Source: Candidatus Parcubacteria bacterium
GTDB taxonomy: Bacteria; Patescibacteria; ABY1; BM507; UBA12075
DNA: 64,000 bases
Assembly (NCBI GenBank): GCA_002869165.1
Contig: PKTK01000001.1
Location: 496,001-560,000 of the forward strand
Reading direction: 5' to 3'
This document shows positions 1-8,486 of this stretch, in pieces. How positions within the stretch are numbered: position 1 is the stretch's first letter; every line of letters starts with the position of its first letter. The notes beneath the pieces are model-generated. The model was not told the origin of the DNA. It did no database searches and saw only the letters and a list, made by a program, of their open reading frames with translations. The position numbers and the translations under genes were made by a program.

Positions 1-2187
1 TGGTTCACCTGTTTCTGGATCAATGTCATTGGTGGCAATGTCTGCTTCCGCTGTTTGTTTGATACCAGCATTAGCAATACCACGATTGAATAAAAGTCTA
101 CCTAACTCAAATCTATAATCAATATTGGTTCCAGCAATCAAGTTAACACTTTTCATTTCCTCAATAGCCTGATCCATGTCTGACAACTTCTCGTAAGCTA
201 CTGCTTTTCCGTAATGCGCTGCTGCTAGATAAGATTTTTTCTCAATTGATTTGTCATAATATTTTAAAGCTTCGTTGATATAATACTTCTTCTCTTCTTG
301 ATCAGTTTCAGAATTTGCCCTAGCCATATTAACCAAAGCAATTCTCATATATGGAGTTGGGTTGGTTGGTTCAAGAACAATCAGTTCGTTATATAATTTT
401 TCAGCCCACTCAAGCGCTCCTCTGGTATAGAAGGAAGCATTTTCATATATAAGTGCTAATGACTCATTATTACTAGCACTCTTGGGCGCTATTTCAATTG
501 CTTTTTTACCAGAATCAATTGATTGAGACAAAACTGAAGAGATAGTGCTAGCATCCTTGCCATCTATTACAGCCTGATTAGCTTGCGCCATATATGCATT
601 GGCAAGTGATAAATAATATTTATCCTGATATGGGGCCAAAGAGATTGATTTATTCAACAATTCTATTTTTTTAGCATTTTGGCCTGTTAACAAAGCATCT
701 TTGGCATACATATCTGCCATATATGTTTTTAGGCCCATGGTAAATAACACAACCACACCAGCACTTACTGAAAGAAATATTGCCGCTAGCGCTAGAGCAT
801 ATTTAGGAGCGGCTCTAAAAGATAAATTAATATTAGCAAATTTCTCAGGATAAATTGTTATAGCAATTGCTATTGATAGCACTGCCACCAAAACATTTAA
901 AAGTATTACTGAATTCTCTTGAGCAAACAAAAGTGACAATAAAACCATAGCAATAAAACTAGCAAACATACCTAGCATAATCGGATTAGAGTCATTTTCT
1001 TTTGTTTTTATCAAAGTCAAAAATATCAAAGAAAATACTATAAGTACAACCACTGAAACAGCCAAAGTTCCCAAAGCACCAACAGTTGCCAATAGTTCAA
1101 AAAATGAACTAGAAGCTGAATCAAATCTTACATTCCATAACTGAGTGCCATTAAACTCTGGGGATTTAAACTTAGAAAAACTGTAATAAAAAGTCGAGGG
1201 ACCAGAACCAAATACTGGATTTTCCATAATACTGGCCTTGGCTATATTCCAACTTGCCCCTCTACTTAAACTGATTTCAGTTGGAAGTTGCAAATCACTA
1301 ACACTGAAATTGCCCATTACAAAGAAAATAACTGAGGCCAAAAATACTAACAATGTTATCATCAAATTCCCTGTATTGATAGGAATAATTTTGGCCATAA
1401 AAAACATAAGAACAATCACTGATGAAATGATAACCGCTGGCCAAAATGTGAATAGATTGAGTACTCCAAGCACATAGAGTGATAAAAGTACGGCGATTAT
1501 TGATAATAACTTAATCAAAATTACTAGTTGATTTTTCATTCCTGCAAATATCATTTCTGTCTTTGCAGCTAGTATTGTTAAAATCGGTAAAGCTATTGTC
1601 AAAGCCATGGTTAGACCTGATAGCGAGCCAATTGGATTAAAGCTAATAACCTTTGAAAATGAAAATGGCAAAACAAACCACCCACTTAACTGAAAGAATG
1701 AATACAATGCCAACAAGAACATTGAGGCAGCAAAAGAAGTAAAATAAAGTCTTACTCTTTTCTTGTCAATATTATTTACCACCAAAAAGAAAAATAGCGC
1801 AAAAACAATAAAGGCAATCAAGCCCTTGGCTGGTGAGCCATACGCTCCAATAAATGAGTCTTTTTGTGAAATTGAAAATATTGTTGATAATGCAAACAGA
1901 ACAAATGTTGCTAAAATCGGATAATCAAGTGGAGTCCTCTTGATATCTAATTCCCCCTTAAATACACCTTTGGTTACCCAAAGAACAGCTCCGAGTAACA
2001 CAAGAAAATAAAAGATTGCCATCTTTTCAAAGGCAATTCCCTGAGCTACTACGCCTGTAAAAAATATTGGGCACAAGAAAAAAATTAAAGCGATCACTCC
2101 ATAGATCGTGTTATCAATAGCTTTAGTAGAAACCCTCTCGGCTACTGACTTTTTCTCCTCTGCTTTTTTGCTTTTTGCTTCAACCAT
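1..2187 (-). CDS. O-antigen ligase/Wzy-type membrane protein with C-terminal TPR repeats (partial)
   Basis: Reading from the ATG at 2187 gives 729 codons with no stop before the window edge, so the C-terminus is missing. The first 470 or so residues hold about a dozen hydrophobic segments and a Wzy/WaaL-like motif region (FGSGPSTFYYSFSKFKSPEF near the middle), followed from about residue 490 by helical repeats resembling tetratricopeptides (LLNKSISLAPYQDKYYLSLA, YNELIVLEPTNP). The family ligates or polymerises lipid-linked glycans at the membrane. It lies upstream of nothing visible but heads a polysaccharide locus with two glycosyltransferases and an initiating transferase. Exact substrate cannot be told. 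There is no Shine-Dalgarno; the start is AT-rich. Confidence 0.8.
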   Translation of the reverse strand, partial: MVEAKSKKAEEKKSVAERVSTKAIDNTIYGVIALIFFLCPIFFTGVVAQGIAFEKMAIFYFLVLLGAVLWVTKGVFKGELDIKRTPLDYPILATFVLFALSTIFSISQKDSFIGAYGSPAKGLIAFIVFALFFFLVVNNIDKKRVRLYFTSFAASMFLLALYSFFQLSGWFVLPFSFSKVISFNPIGSLSGLTMALTIALPILTILAAKTEMIFAGMKNQLVILIKLLSIIAVLLSLYVLGVLNLFTFWPAVIISSVIVLMFFMAKIIPINTGNLMITLLVFLASVIFFVMGNFSVSDLQLPTEISLSRGASWNIAKASIMENPVFGSGPSTFYYSFSKFKSPEFNGTQLWNVRFDSASSSFFELLATVGALGTLAVSVVVLIVFSLIFLTLIKTKENDSNPIMLGMFASFIAMVLLSLLFAQENSVILLNVLVAVLSIAIAITIYPEKFANINLSFRAAPKYALALAAIFLSVSAGVVVLFTMGLKTYMADMYAKDALLTGQNAKKIELLNKSISLAPYQDKYYLSLANAYMAQANQAVIDGKDASTISSVLSQSIDSGKKAIEIAPKSASNNESLALIYENASFYTRGALEWAEKLYNELIVLEPTNPTPYMRIALVNMARANSETDQEEKKYYINEALKYYDKSIEKKSYLAAAHYGKAVAYEKLSDMDQAIEEMKSVNLIAGTNIDYRFELGRLLFNRGIANAGIKQTAEADIATNDIDPETGEP

Positions 2188-2310
2188 AATTTTATTATTT
2201 GTTAAATTTAATTACTAATATAATAATATTACCAAAATAAGAAAAGATTGTCTAATTACATTCACAAAAAAAATTAACTAAAATTAGCTATTTTTTTTAG
2301 ATTTTATTTA

Positions 2311-3456
2311 TTATGTCCCCTCAAATACGCGATATACTTGCTCGGCTGTGTTCATCCAATTGTATTTTTCCACAAATTTTTGACTATCTTTAAGGATTTT
2401 TTCCTTCAATTTGTTATTATCTAAAACTTCTTTCATGGCCAATTCTATGCTTACAACATCTTTGGCATCAACATACAAAGCGCTCTGCCCAAGAATCTCT
2501 GCCAAACTAGAATTAGCACTAGTAATTACAGGGGTGCCACATACAATTGCTTCAAGTGGAGGAAAACCAAAGCCTTCATAAAAAGAAGGATAAACAAACA
2601 CGCTTGCTAAATTATATAAATATTTTTTATCGTCGCTATTGATATAACCCAAAAATCTTATTTTATCCTTAATTTTGGAATTTTGCCAGTACTTAACAAT
2701 CTTCTTATACTTCCATCCTTTAGCACCTGCTATTATAAGCTCATAATTATTATACCTGGGGCTATTTTCAAGTAAAGACTCAAAAGCCTTAATTAGGCCT
2801 AATATATTTTTTCTTGGTTCAATATTTCCTAAATAAAAAATATAAGGCTTATTTAAGTTATACTCATCTCTTACCTCGTTTATTTTTTTATCCATTACAT
2901 CAATGTTTTTATATTCACTGGGGATTCCTGAGTAAATTACTTCTATCTTTTCTTTATCAATACCCAAATATTTTACAATATCATTTTTTGTATTTTTGCT
3001 AACTGAAATAATTTTATCAAAACTTGCCAACATTTTTTCAAGACCAATGCTTTTATGCCAAATATTTTTCCGTAGTGAAAAATATTCGGGATACATCACA
3101 AAAGAAAGATCGTGAACAGTAACAATCTTCTTCACCTTATTGCTCAAAGCTATGAAATTGATATGGGGCATAAAAAACACATCTACTTCAAGCAACTTAT
3201 CAATCTTGGGCCACTTCAATGTTTTCTGTAAAATATAATTAAATATCTTATTGGGAAACTTAGTGCGATAGTAACTAACATTAGGTTTTTTAAAATCAGG
3301 CAGAGAATCACTTATATTCTTCCAAGAATTATAAAAAAGAACGTATTCGTTCTCCTTATCAATTTCTAAAATATTCTTAATAATTTTATAACTATATTCA
3401 GGAATACCACTATAATGTTTATCCATCAATGTTCGAATATCAATGCCAATACGCAT
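2311..3456 (-). CDS. Glycosyltransferase family 4 (GT-B)
   Basis: 381 residues from the ATG at 3456, beginning MRIGIDIRTLMDKHYSGIPE; a longer frame to 3492 exists but would overlap the upstream gene, and starting one base after the upstream stop codon (3458-3460) is the natural choice. The Rossmann-type N-half, the IFYLGNIEPRKN segment and the C-terminal PSFYEGFGFPPLEA acid-x7-acid motif are those of retaining GT4 enzymes, which transfer a nucleotide-activated sugar to a growing lipid-linked glycan on the cytoplasmic face. It is tightly coupled with the next GT4 gene upstream. The stop codon is TAA followed by a second in-frame TAA. Donor and acceptor are unknown. Confidence 0.88.
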   Translation of the reverse strand: MRIGIDIRTLMDKHYSGIPEYSYKIIKNILEIDKENEYVLFYNSWKNISDSLPDFKKPNVSYYRTKFPNKIFNYILQKTLKWPKIDKLLEVDVFFMPHINFIALSNKVKKIVTVHDLSFVMYPEYFSLRKNIWHKSIGLEKMLASFDKIISVSKNTKNDIVKYLGIDKEKIEVIYSGIPSEYKNIDVMDKKINEVRDEYNLNKPYIFYLGNIEPRKNILGLIKAFESLLENSPRYNNYELIIAGAKGWKYKKIVKYWQNSKIKDKIRFLGYINSDDKKYLYNLASVFVYPSFYEGFGFPPLEAIVCGTPVITSANSSLAEILGQSALYVDAKDVVSIELAMKEVLDNNKLKEKILKDSQKFVEKYNWMNTAEQVYRVFEGT

Positions 3457-3457
3457 A

Positions 3458-4564
3458 TTAATCTTCGGATAAATTTGTTTTCCTCTCCACAAATTCTCTT
3501 ATTTGTTTTTTAAAATTATCTTTGGAAAATTTCAAAGCATGTTCTCTGATCTTTTCTGGATTATATTTACTAGTATCAAAATCTTGAATAACTTTTTTCA
3601 AGTCTTCAACTGTTTCATTCTCAAACAACTCCCCTGTTTCACCTGGGATAACAGTCTCGGTAGCACCCCCTTGTCCAAGAGCAATTACTGGTCTGCCTGA
3701 AGCCATAGCCTCAACAATCGTAATCCCAAAATCCTCTTTTTGAGGATTTATATAGGCCTGACACTCGGAAAATAATTTATTTCGCTCATCGTCACTAACC
3801 CGACCCAGAAATTCAATATTATCACAATCCTTAGCCATTGCTTTGAGGTCATCTTGCCCAAGCCCATCACCAAAAATTTTAAGCTTTTTATCACTTCCCC
3901 TAAAAGCTTCTATTATAATATCAATTCGTTTATATGGAACTAGTCTACAACCAGCCAAAAAATAATCCCCTTGTTTATTGCTAATGTAAAACTTTTCTTC
4001 TTCTATTGAAGGATAAATAATTTCTGAATCTCTTTTATAGTACTTTTTAATTCTTTTCTGAACAGTTTCAGAATTAGCAATAAAATAATCTACCCGATCA
4101 GCAGCCAGTTTATCCCAAATACGTATATAATTTAAGACTAAAGAAATAATCTTCTTAAAATATTTGTTATACTTAAGCTCAGCAATATATTGATGGGTGT
4201 CGCTCCATAAATATCTAGTTGGCGTATGACAGTAGCATATATGAACAGTCTCGGGTTTTGTAATTACCCCCTTAGCAAAAGAGCTGGTATCTGAAATAAC
4301 TAAATCATAATCAGACAAATCAAAAAACTCTACCGCCATTGGCATAAGTGCCAAATACCAACGGTAGCGTTTCACACCCCAAGGAAGTTTCTGAATAATA
4401 GAAGCTAAAATTGTTCTATTCTTGAAATACTTTTCCACCACTTCTTTTTTGTATAAAAGCACATAAATAGGCGCATCCGGATACATCTCGGCCAAGACCT
4501 CCAAAACCTTTTCTGCCCCTCCCTGTTGCGCTAGATGATCATGCACTAAAGCTACTTTCATCAA
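3458..4564 (-). CDS. Glycosyltransferase family 4, WbaZ-like
   Basis: 368 residues starting MMKVALVHDHLAQQGGAEKV, a typical GT4 beginning with a glycine-rich loop after the first strand. Conserved blocks include DYDLVISDTSSFAKGV, CYCHTPTRYLWSD (common in WbaZ/mannosyltransferase-like enzymes) and the C-terminal EDFGITIVEAMASGRPVIA motif with the two glutamates of GT4. It probably adds a hexose, perhaps mannose, to a lipid-linked oligosaccharide; the sugar is an inference from family resemblance. Its stop is one base before the next gene's ATG, so the two transferases are likely one transcript. No Shine-Dalgarno sequence is visible. Confidence 0.88.
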   Translation of the reverse strand: MMKVALVHDHLAQQGGAEKVLEVLAEMYPDAPIYVLLYKKEVVEKYFKNRTILASIIQKLPWGVKRYRWYLALMPMAVEFFDLSDYDLVISDTSSFAKGVITKPETVHICYCHTPTRYLWSDTHQYIAELKYNKYFKKIISLVLNYIRIWDKLAADRVDYFIANSETVQKRIKKYYKRDSEIIYPSIEEEKFYISNKQGDYFLAGCRLVPYKRIDIIIEAFRGSDKKLKIFGDGLGQDDLKAMAKDCDNIEFLGRVSDDERNKLFSECQAYINPQKEDFGITIVEAMASGRPVIALGQGGATETVIPGETGELFENETVEDLKKVIQDFDTSKYNPEKIREHALKFSKDNFKKQIREFVERKTNLSED

Positions 4565-4718
4565 TTTAGTTTAAAAATAAAAAGTTAAAAAGTTCATAAA
4601 GTCTTTTTAGCTTTTTAACTTTACAAACTTTTAAATCTTCAACTAGTTTAATAATACTCTTATTTTTATTATTTATCAAGAAAACAATAATATAAATTAT
4701 AAAAAATAACTAAATAAA

Positions 4719-4770
4719 AATAGTGTCCTCTATAGTGGTAACTATAGCTACCACTATAGAGGACACTATT
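4719..4770. repeat. Perfect 22-bp inverted repeat with 8-nt loop
   Basis: Arms 4719-4740 and 4749-4770 are exact reverse complements (left arm begins AATAGTGTCCTC). Neither side has a T tract, so it is not a classical terminator. It lies in the 278-nt gap between two same-strand genes. Confidence 0.9.
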
Positions 4771-4781
4771 GATAAGCAAAT

Positions 4782-4810
4782 AAAAAAACGCGGACATTAA
4801 AAATCCACGC
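4782..4810 (-). terminator. Rho-independent terminator of the sugar-phosphate transferase gene
   Basis: On the reverse strand a 6-bp stem CGTGGA/TCCGCG closes a T/A-rich loop and is followed by seven T residues, 30 nt after the stop codon of the 4843-6279 gene. Confidence 0.65.
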
Positions 4811-4842
4811 TTAGATCAAAATTTGTAGTTCATAATTGATAA

Positions 4843-6279
4843 CTATTCGGCTTTTCTCTCTCGAATGACAGCCAAAGGAGTCCTAAGTAAAATTGATAAA
4901 TCAAGAAGCATTGACCAATTTTCTATATAATATGTATCTAATTTTACTTCTTCATCAAAGCTAAGATCGGATCTTCCTGAAATCTGTGCAAGACCAGTGA
5001 TGCCTGGTTTGATGGCAAAAACTTTCTTATGTCTTGATTCGTAAAGCGCTGTTTCCATGGTCATGTGGGGTCTGGGGCCAACCAACGAAATGTCTCCTCG
5101 TATTACATTGAATAGTTGAGGTAACTCGTCAATGCTCCAACGTCTGATAAACTTCCCTACCCTGGTAATGCGAGGATCGTCTTTGATTTTGTGAAGCTGT
5201 TGATCATTTCTGGTGTTAAGACGAGAATCAGCGGCTAACTTTTGCATAGCTTTATTGCCAGCGTCAGTGGCTGAGGGACCTTCACCATCGCAAAGATCTG
5301 CGACCATTGATCTAAATTTAAAAAACAAAAATCTTTTGCCATATTGGCCAGTTCTATAATCAAGGTAGAGTATTGGCCCCCTTGAATCAATCTTGATAGC
5401 AATTATAGCTAGTAGCATTACTGGCGACAAAACAATTATCAAGATTAATGCTGCTAAAAAATCAGCTATTCTCTTGGCTATCCTCCCCCAACCATCAAGT
5501 GGTGTCTTCTTAACTTCTACAACGGGGATACCAGATAGTTCAGACACTTCGGTCTTTAAAACTTTGGTGCCAAGTAAATCTGCTGCATATTTAAAAGTAA
5601 GATGATTTTCATCTGCAAAATCAAAAAGTAATAGAGTTTCAGCCTTGCTTAAATTTGGGTCTGACTGAATAATCTCATCAACTTCCTTGCTTTTCAAAAA
5701 TTCGAATACTTCCTGAGAAGTTTCTATTTTAAAATCCCTAACTCTTTTTACGATATTATAACCAATTCTTTTGTTAGTTGAAAACTCCTGCATCAAGACA
5801 TCGGTAGTTTTTGTATTTCCCACTAGTACAACATTCCTAACTCCAATACCTTTTTTAAAAAGAAGCCTTTGGAAAAGTCTAATCAAGATTCTGTATAAAG
5901 AAATATAAAGAATAGCAAATAACAATCCGGCTAATACAATAAAACGAGAGTCAAATAGCTCTCGTTGCATAAAAATTAATATCACAATAAACATGAAACC
6001 AGTTGAACAAGCTGACACCACCGCATAAAATTCTTTCACAATCTTTTTGGTTCCTTTGATATTATAAAGACCTAAAAAAGCAAAAATAATTACCCAAAGA
6101 AGGGCAATTAAAAAAAGTGCATTTAAATAATCTCTAAACGGCAAAGTAAAAATAGCCGGTATTATACTAGTAGTAAAATCGGCAAAACGAATATAATATG
6201 CTGTTAGTCCAGCTAGTACTATCGCAATGTAATCTAGTGGAACTAACAAAAATGAAAAAAATAATTCTGAACGCTTCAT
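4843..6279 (-). CDS. Undecaprenyl-phosphate sugar-1-phosphate transferase (WbaP/WcaJ type)
   Basis: 478 residues from the ATG at 6279 (MKRSELFFSFLLVPLDYIAI); an upstream in-frame start at 6315 would add 12 residues without a better context. Four or five N-terminal membrane helices precede a CoA-binding-like Rossmann segment (VVLVGNTKTTDVLM) and a fifth helix near residue 265. The C-terminal 200 residues are a bacterial sugar transferase domain: KFRSMV, RWSIDELPQLFNVIRGDISLVGPRP and KPGITGLAQISGR. The enzyme loads the first sugar phosphate on undecaprenyl phosphate at the membrane and so initiates the glycan that the neighbouring GT4 enzymes extend. It has its own terminator. Stop is TAG. Confidence 0.93.
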   Translation of the reverse strand: MKRSELFFSFLLVPLDYIAIVLAGLTAYYIRFADFTTSIIPAIFTLPFRDYLNALFLIALLWVIIFAFLGLYNIKGTKKIVKEFYAVVSACSTGFMFIVILIFMQRELFDSRFIVLAGLLFAILYISLYRILIRLFQRLLFKKGIGVRNVVLVGNTKTTDVLMQEFSTNKRIGYNIVKRVRDFKIETSQEVFEFLKSKEVDEIIQSDPNLSKAETLLLFDFADENHLTFKYAADLLGTKVLKTEVSELSGIPVVEVKKTPLDGWGRIAKRIADFLAALILIIVLSPVMLLAIIAIKIDSRGPILYLDYRTGQYGKRFLFFKFRSMVADLCDGEGPSATDAGNKAMQKLAADSRLNTRNDQQLHKIKDDPRITRVGKFIRRWSIDELPQLFNVIRGDISLVGPRPHMTMETALYESRHKKVFAIKPGITGLAQISGRSDLSFDEEVKLDTYYIENWSMLLDLSILLRTPLAVIRERKAE

Positions 6280-6296
6280 ATTTATTATAATTCTAA

Positions 6297-6347
6297 TACT
6301 ACGAATAATATCCAAATACTACAAAATATAATTCGTAGTACCCGGAT
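6297..6347. repeat. Inverted pair of the GTAGTATTYGGAT repeat family
   Basis: TACTACGAATAATATCC... on one side and ATTCGTAGTACCCGGATA on the other form an inverted pair just upstream of the sugar-phosphate transferase gene. The same unit occurs as a longer inverted pair at 12103-12180. Confidence 0.6.
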
Positions 6348-6407
6348 AAAATTATAGATTAGTATCATTTTTGGTCTTTTCAAGGCAGAAATAAGCCGGA
6401 TTCTGTC

Positions 6408-6570
6408 AGAAGCTACTGGCTATAATTACTTTGATTAAATCACTTTTAAATTTTGAGGAAATTTTTTTGAAATTTTTTTTAGCAATATGGATATATTGGT
6501 CAAAAAAATTTAATAAAAATTTACCGAAATTTAAAATGATTTTGCAATGAAATTATAGCCAGTAGCTTCT
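6408..6570 (-). repeat. Long AT-rich hairpin inside rnpB (P19 position)
   Basis: Arms 6408-6427 and 6551-6570 are perfect 20-bp reverse complements (AGAAGCTACTGGCTATAATT); pairing continues imperfectly inward through A/T-rich sequence. It sits directly before the 3' P4 strand. Confidence 0.85.
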
Positions 6571-6669
6571 ATGTATAGTTATTTATCTAGGCCTACTGTT
6601 ACCAGTAAGCTCATGCGAACTACTTATAACCAGAGCGAAGTTCTGCAAACTCCAAACTAAATACTGTTT

Positions 6670-6764
6670 TGTCATCTCGTAGCGAAGCGGAGAGATCTCT
6701 TAAATGCAAATAGCTTCACGTCTAAGGGATTTCTCCATTCGCTCTCGCTCCTTGCGAAATGACA
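6670..6764. repeat. TGTCAT...ATGACA element inside rnpB
   Basis: 95 bp starting TGTCATCTCGTAGCGAAGCG and ending GCGAAATGACA, with the terminal inverted repeat shared by the dispersed family. It replaces the tip of the P17-like stem, whose flanking arms CCAGA..CGAAGTTCT and AGAACTTCG.TCTGG still pair. Confidence 0.85.
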
Positions 6765-7073
6765 AGAGTATTTTTTAGAATTTCTAGAACTTCGTTCTGG
6801 CTTTGTTCTTGCTCCAGGTAGGGTTTACCACGAACATGCTGTCACCAGCAGTCGAAATTAGTAGCCATTTGTCTCGAGAACAAATAACACCTAAAAACTT
6901 TTCACCTTTTATCTCGACATATGTCGAAACTAGTATAGTCTCTGCGGCACTTTCCCTAGGGTTTCCCCCGGTGGATGTTATCCACTACCCATAACCAGAG
7001 CGAAGCTCTGGCTGGAGTCCGGACTTTCCTCCCCGTTTTAATTTTGAAACGAGGCAACTATATATCTGCCTTG

Positions 7074-7108
7074 AAAAAACCAAAAGGGCAAAACTGCACC
7101 CTTTTGGG
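7074..7108 (-). terminator. Terminator between the 7119-7409 gene and rnpB
   Basis: Reverse strand: CCAAAAGGG and CCCTTTTGG arms (7080-7107) followed by six T residues. The T tract ends directly at the 5' P1 strand of rnpB, so the RNA must be released by processing of readthrough or start at the hairpin. Confidence 0.85.
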
Positions 7109-7118
7109 TTGTATTTAT

Positions 7119-7409
7119 TTAAGGAGCTTCTTTGGCTTCTCGCATATTTTTTGCATATGCAGAATCCAACTCTTCTTTTGTTTTGATTATGTTTTTATTC
7201 GCTCTCCTTCTTTCAAAAAAAAGCAAAAAAATTATAATCAAAAAAATAACTGAGAACGCCCCGCCTGAATCTTCATTGAATAAATTACTCAATGAGATCA
7301 AGAAACAAAGCAAAGAAGCGATCATGCAGATCCCATAGACACCCTTCCATATTCGCTGGTTTTCGTACTTTCCTTCGAGCACCTTGGCTTTGTCAATTTC
7401 AGGATTCAT
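7119..7409 (-). CDS. Small membrane protein, unrecognised
   Basis: 96 residues with two adjacent hydrophobic segments (GVYGICMIASLLCFLISLSNLF and FSVIFLIIIFLLFFE) separated by a short acidic loop, and a charged, probably helical tail (RRRANKNIIKTKEELDSAYAKNMREAKEAP). The ATG at 7409 overlaps the end of the upstream gene by 11 nt and follows an AGAGGG Shine-Dalgarno-like sequence located within that gene, so the pair is translationally coupled. It ends in front of a strong terminator. No family is recognised; it belongs to a run of five small SD-led membrane proteins. Confidence 0.7.
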   Translation of the reverse strand: MNPEIDKAKVLEGKYENQRIWKGVYGICMIASLLCFLISLSNLFNEDSGGAFSVIFLIIIFLLFFERRRANKNIIKTKEELDSAYAKNMREAKEAP

Positions 7410-7653
7410 TCGCGCCCTCTTCTAACTGTGATTTTATGGTATTGATTTTCCTTTTGCTCACTACGACGTTTATAATAACACCAATTGCAAGCAGCAGGCA
7501 AATTGAACCGACAACAACTGACTTGTAAAAAGATAACGCTGACAATAACAGCAGTGGAATAATCCACTGAAGACTAATCTCTAATGAAAAATCTTCTACT
7601 CTAATTTCTGCAAATGCTACATCGTCACTCGCCATAATCTCAATATCTGTCAT
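7399..7653 (-). CDS. Small membrane protein, unrecognised
   Basis: 84 residues from the ATG at 7653 (MTDIEIMASDDVAFAEIRVE). A longer reading to 7689 is unlikely, because an AAGGAGA Shine-Dalgarno lies about 7 nt before 7653. An acidic N-terminal 25 residues precede two hydrophobic helices (WIIPLLLLSALSFYK, VVVGSICLLLAIGVIINVVV) and a short basic then acidic tail. The gene overlaps the next by 11 nt. Function unknown; both neighbours are also small membrane proteins. Confidence 0.7.
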   Translation of the reverse strand: MTDIEIMASDDVAFAEIRVEDFSLEISLQWIIPLLLLSALSFYKSVVVGSICLLLAIGVIINVVVSKRKINTIKSQLEEGANES

Positions 7654-7783
7654 CTCTCTTCTCCTTAAATTTGTTAATAAAAAGTACACAATCTTCTAAA
7701 AAGAATATATAATATCATAGCAAAAAATGCTTAATTAGTCAAGTTCAAATATTATGATTTTATTTAATGTTAGCTAATTATCT

Positions 7784-7820
7784 AAAAATAAAAAGCGTAT
7801 TCTTATTAAGAAATACGCTT
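7784..7820 (-). terminator. Rho-independent terminator after the 7827-8258 gene
   Basis: Reverse strand hairpin AAGCGTATTTCTTAATAAGA closing with its complement and followed by TTTTTATTTTTA; begins 7 nt after the stop codon. Confidence 0.85.
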
Positions 7821-7826
7821 AAATTC

Positions 7827-8258
7827 TTATTTTTCCCTTTCTCCTCTTTCAAACTCGCACTCTTTTTCAAAAATCTCTGCTTCTCTGCCTAAAACCATGC
7901 AAAGAATAATTATAGATGGAATTAACATAAAAACCCCAAACAGCCGCCCCATAACACCATTATCATACATCAGATGTAGCAGTAATCCACAGAATAACAC
8001 TACAATGGGAAAACTTGTTATTAATTTCTGCTTGTAGAGGGTAATTTCTGGACTGACCTCCCCTTGCTCGATTCTATAACTATAGTCAAGCTCAACGAGA
8101 ATATCTAAACATACCACAAATGCAATAAATGATACTATGGAAGCTATCACTACCAGTGGAATATTCTCATAACAAATCCAGGCAGCAACGACTAATACTA
8201 TTGCCAGATATATCAGCTTAATTACGGTTCGAATACTTTTTACAGTTTTTTCTTTCAT
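7827..8258 (-). CDS. Four-helix membrane protein, unrecognised
   Basis: 143 residues starting MKEKTVKSIRTVIKLIYLAI, with a GAGGAG Shine-Dalgarno six bases upstream. Four hydrophobic stretches occur as two hairpins (residues about 13-50 and 78-125), with a hydrophilic acidic middle (DYSYRIEQGEVSPEITLYKQ) and a strongly charged end (EAEIFEKECEFERGEREK). No motif identifies a family. It has its own terminator and lies between two pairs of smaller membrane genes in the same orientation, all with clear SD sequences, unlike the core genes around them. Confidence 0.7.
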   Translation of the reverse strand: MKEKTVKSIRTVIKLIYLAIVLVVAAWICYENIPLVVIASIVSFIAFVVCLDILVELDYSYRIEQGEVSPEITLYKQKLITSFPIVVLFCGLLLHLMYDNGVMGRLFGVFMLIPSIIILCMVLGREAEIFEKECEFERGEREK

Positions 8259-8300
8259 TATTTCTCCTCTAAAAAATTACTTTTCTTAGAAAAAAATTTA

Positions 8301-8486
8301 TTATCCAAGTGCCGTCTTAAAAATATAGCAACCTAACCCCGAAAAAACTAAAGTAAAACTGGAATAAACAATAATTTTATTAACTAGTGTTACCTTTTCT
8401 TCTTTTTCAAAATATGACTCAGGAATTCTAAAGGTTATCCCGATAAATATTCCAAAAAAAATTAAGACACTGCCGATTGTGTTCAT
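8301..8486 (-). CDS. Two-helix small membrane protein
   Basis: 61 residues, MNTIGSVLIFFGIFIGITFR, with two hydrophobic helices joined by a charged loop (PESYFEKEEKVTLVNK). The start overlaps the upstream stop in an ATGA (8483-8486), so it is coupled to the preceding gene; an AAGGAGA Shine-Dalgarno lies 9 nt before it. Unrecognised. Confidence 0.65.
   Translation of the reverse strand: MNTIGSVLIFFGIFIGITFRIPESYFEKEEKVTLVNKIIVYSSFTLVFSGLGCYIFKTALG

Larger units (their letters stand above)
6381..7073 (-). ncRNA. rnpB: RNase P RNA with two large insertions
   Basis: The catalytic RNA of RNase P matures tRNA 5' ends. On the reverse strand it opens with P1 strand CAAGGCAGA (7065-7073) and closes with its complement TCTGCCTTG (6381-6389). 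The universal P4 strands GGAGGAAAGTCCGG and GACAGAATCCGGCTTAT lie at about 7020-7033 and 6391-6408. Also present are a GGTAAACC...GGAGCAAG P15-type segment (with the GGU that pairs with tRNA CCA) and a P18 hairpin TACTGGTAACAGTA. The span is 693 nt, against about 350-420 nt normally. The excess is a TGTCAT repeat element at 6670-6764 in the P17 position and a 163-nt AT-rich stem at 6408-6570 between P2 and P4 (P19 position). No protein-coding reading here is credible. Confidence 0.93.

Noticed and set aside
6803..7253. Forward ORFs of 63 and 92 codons near rnpB
   Set aside because: They lie within or partly within RNase P RNA, including its universal P4 sequence, and have no recognisable protein features.
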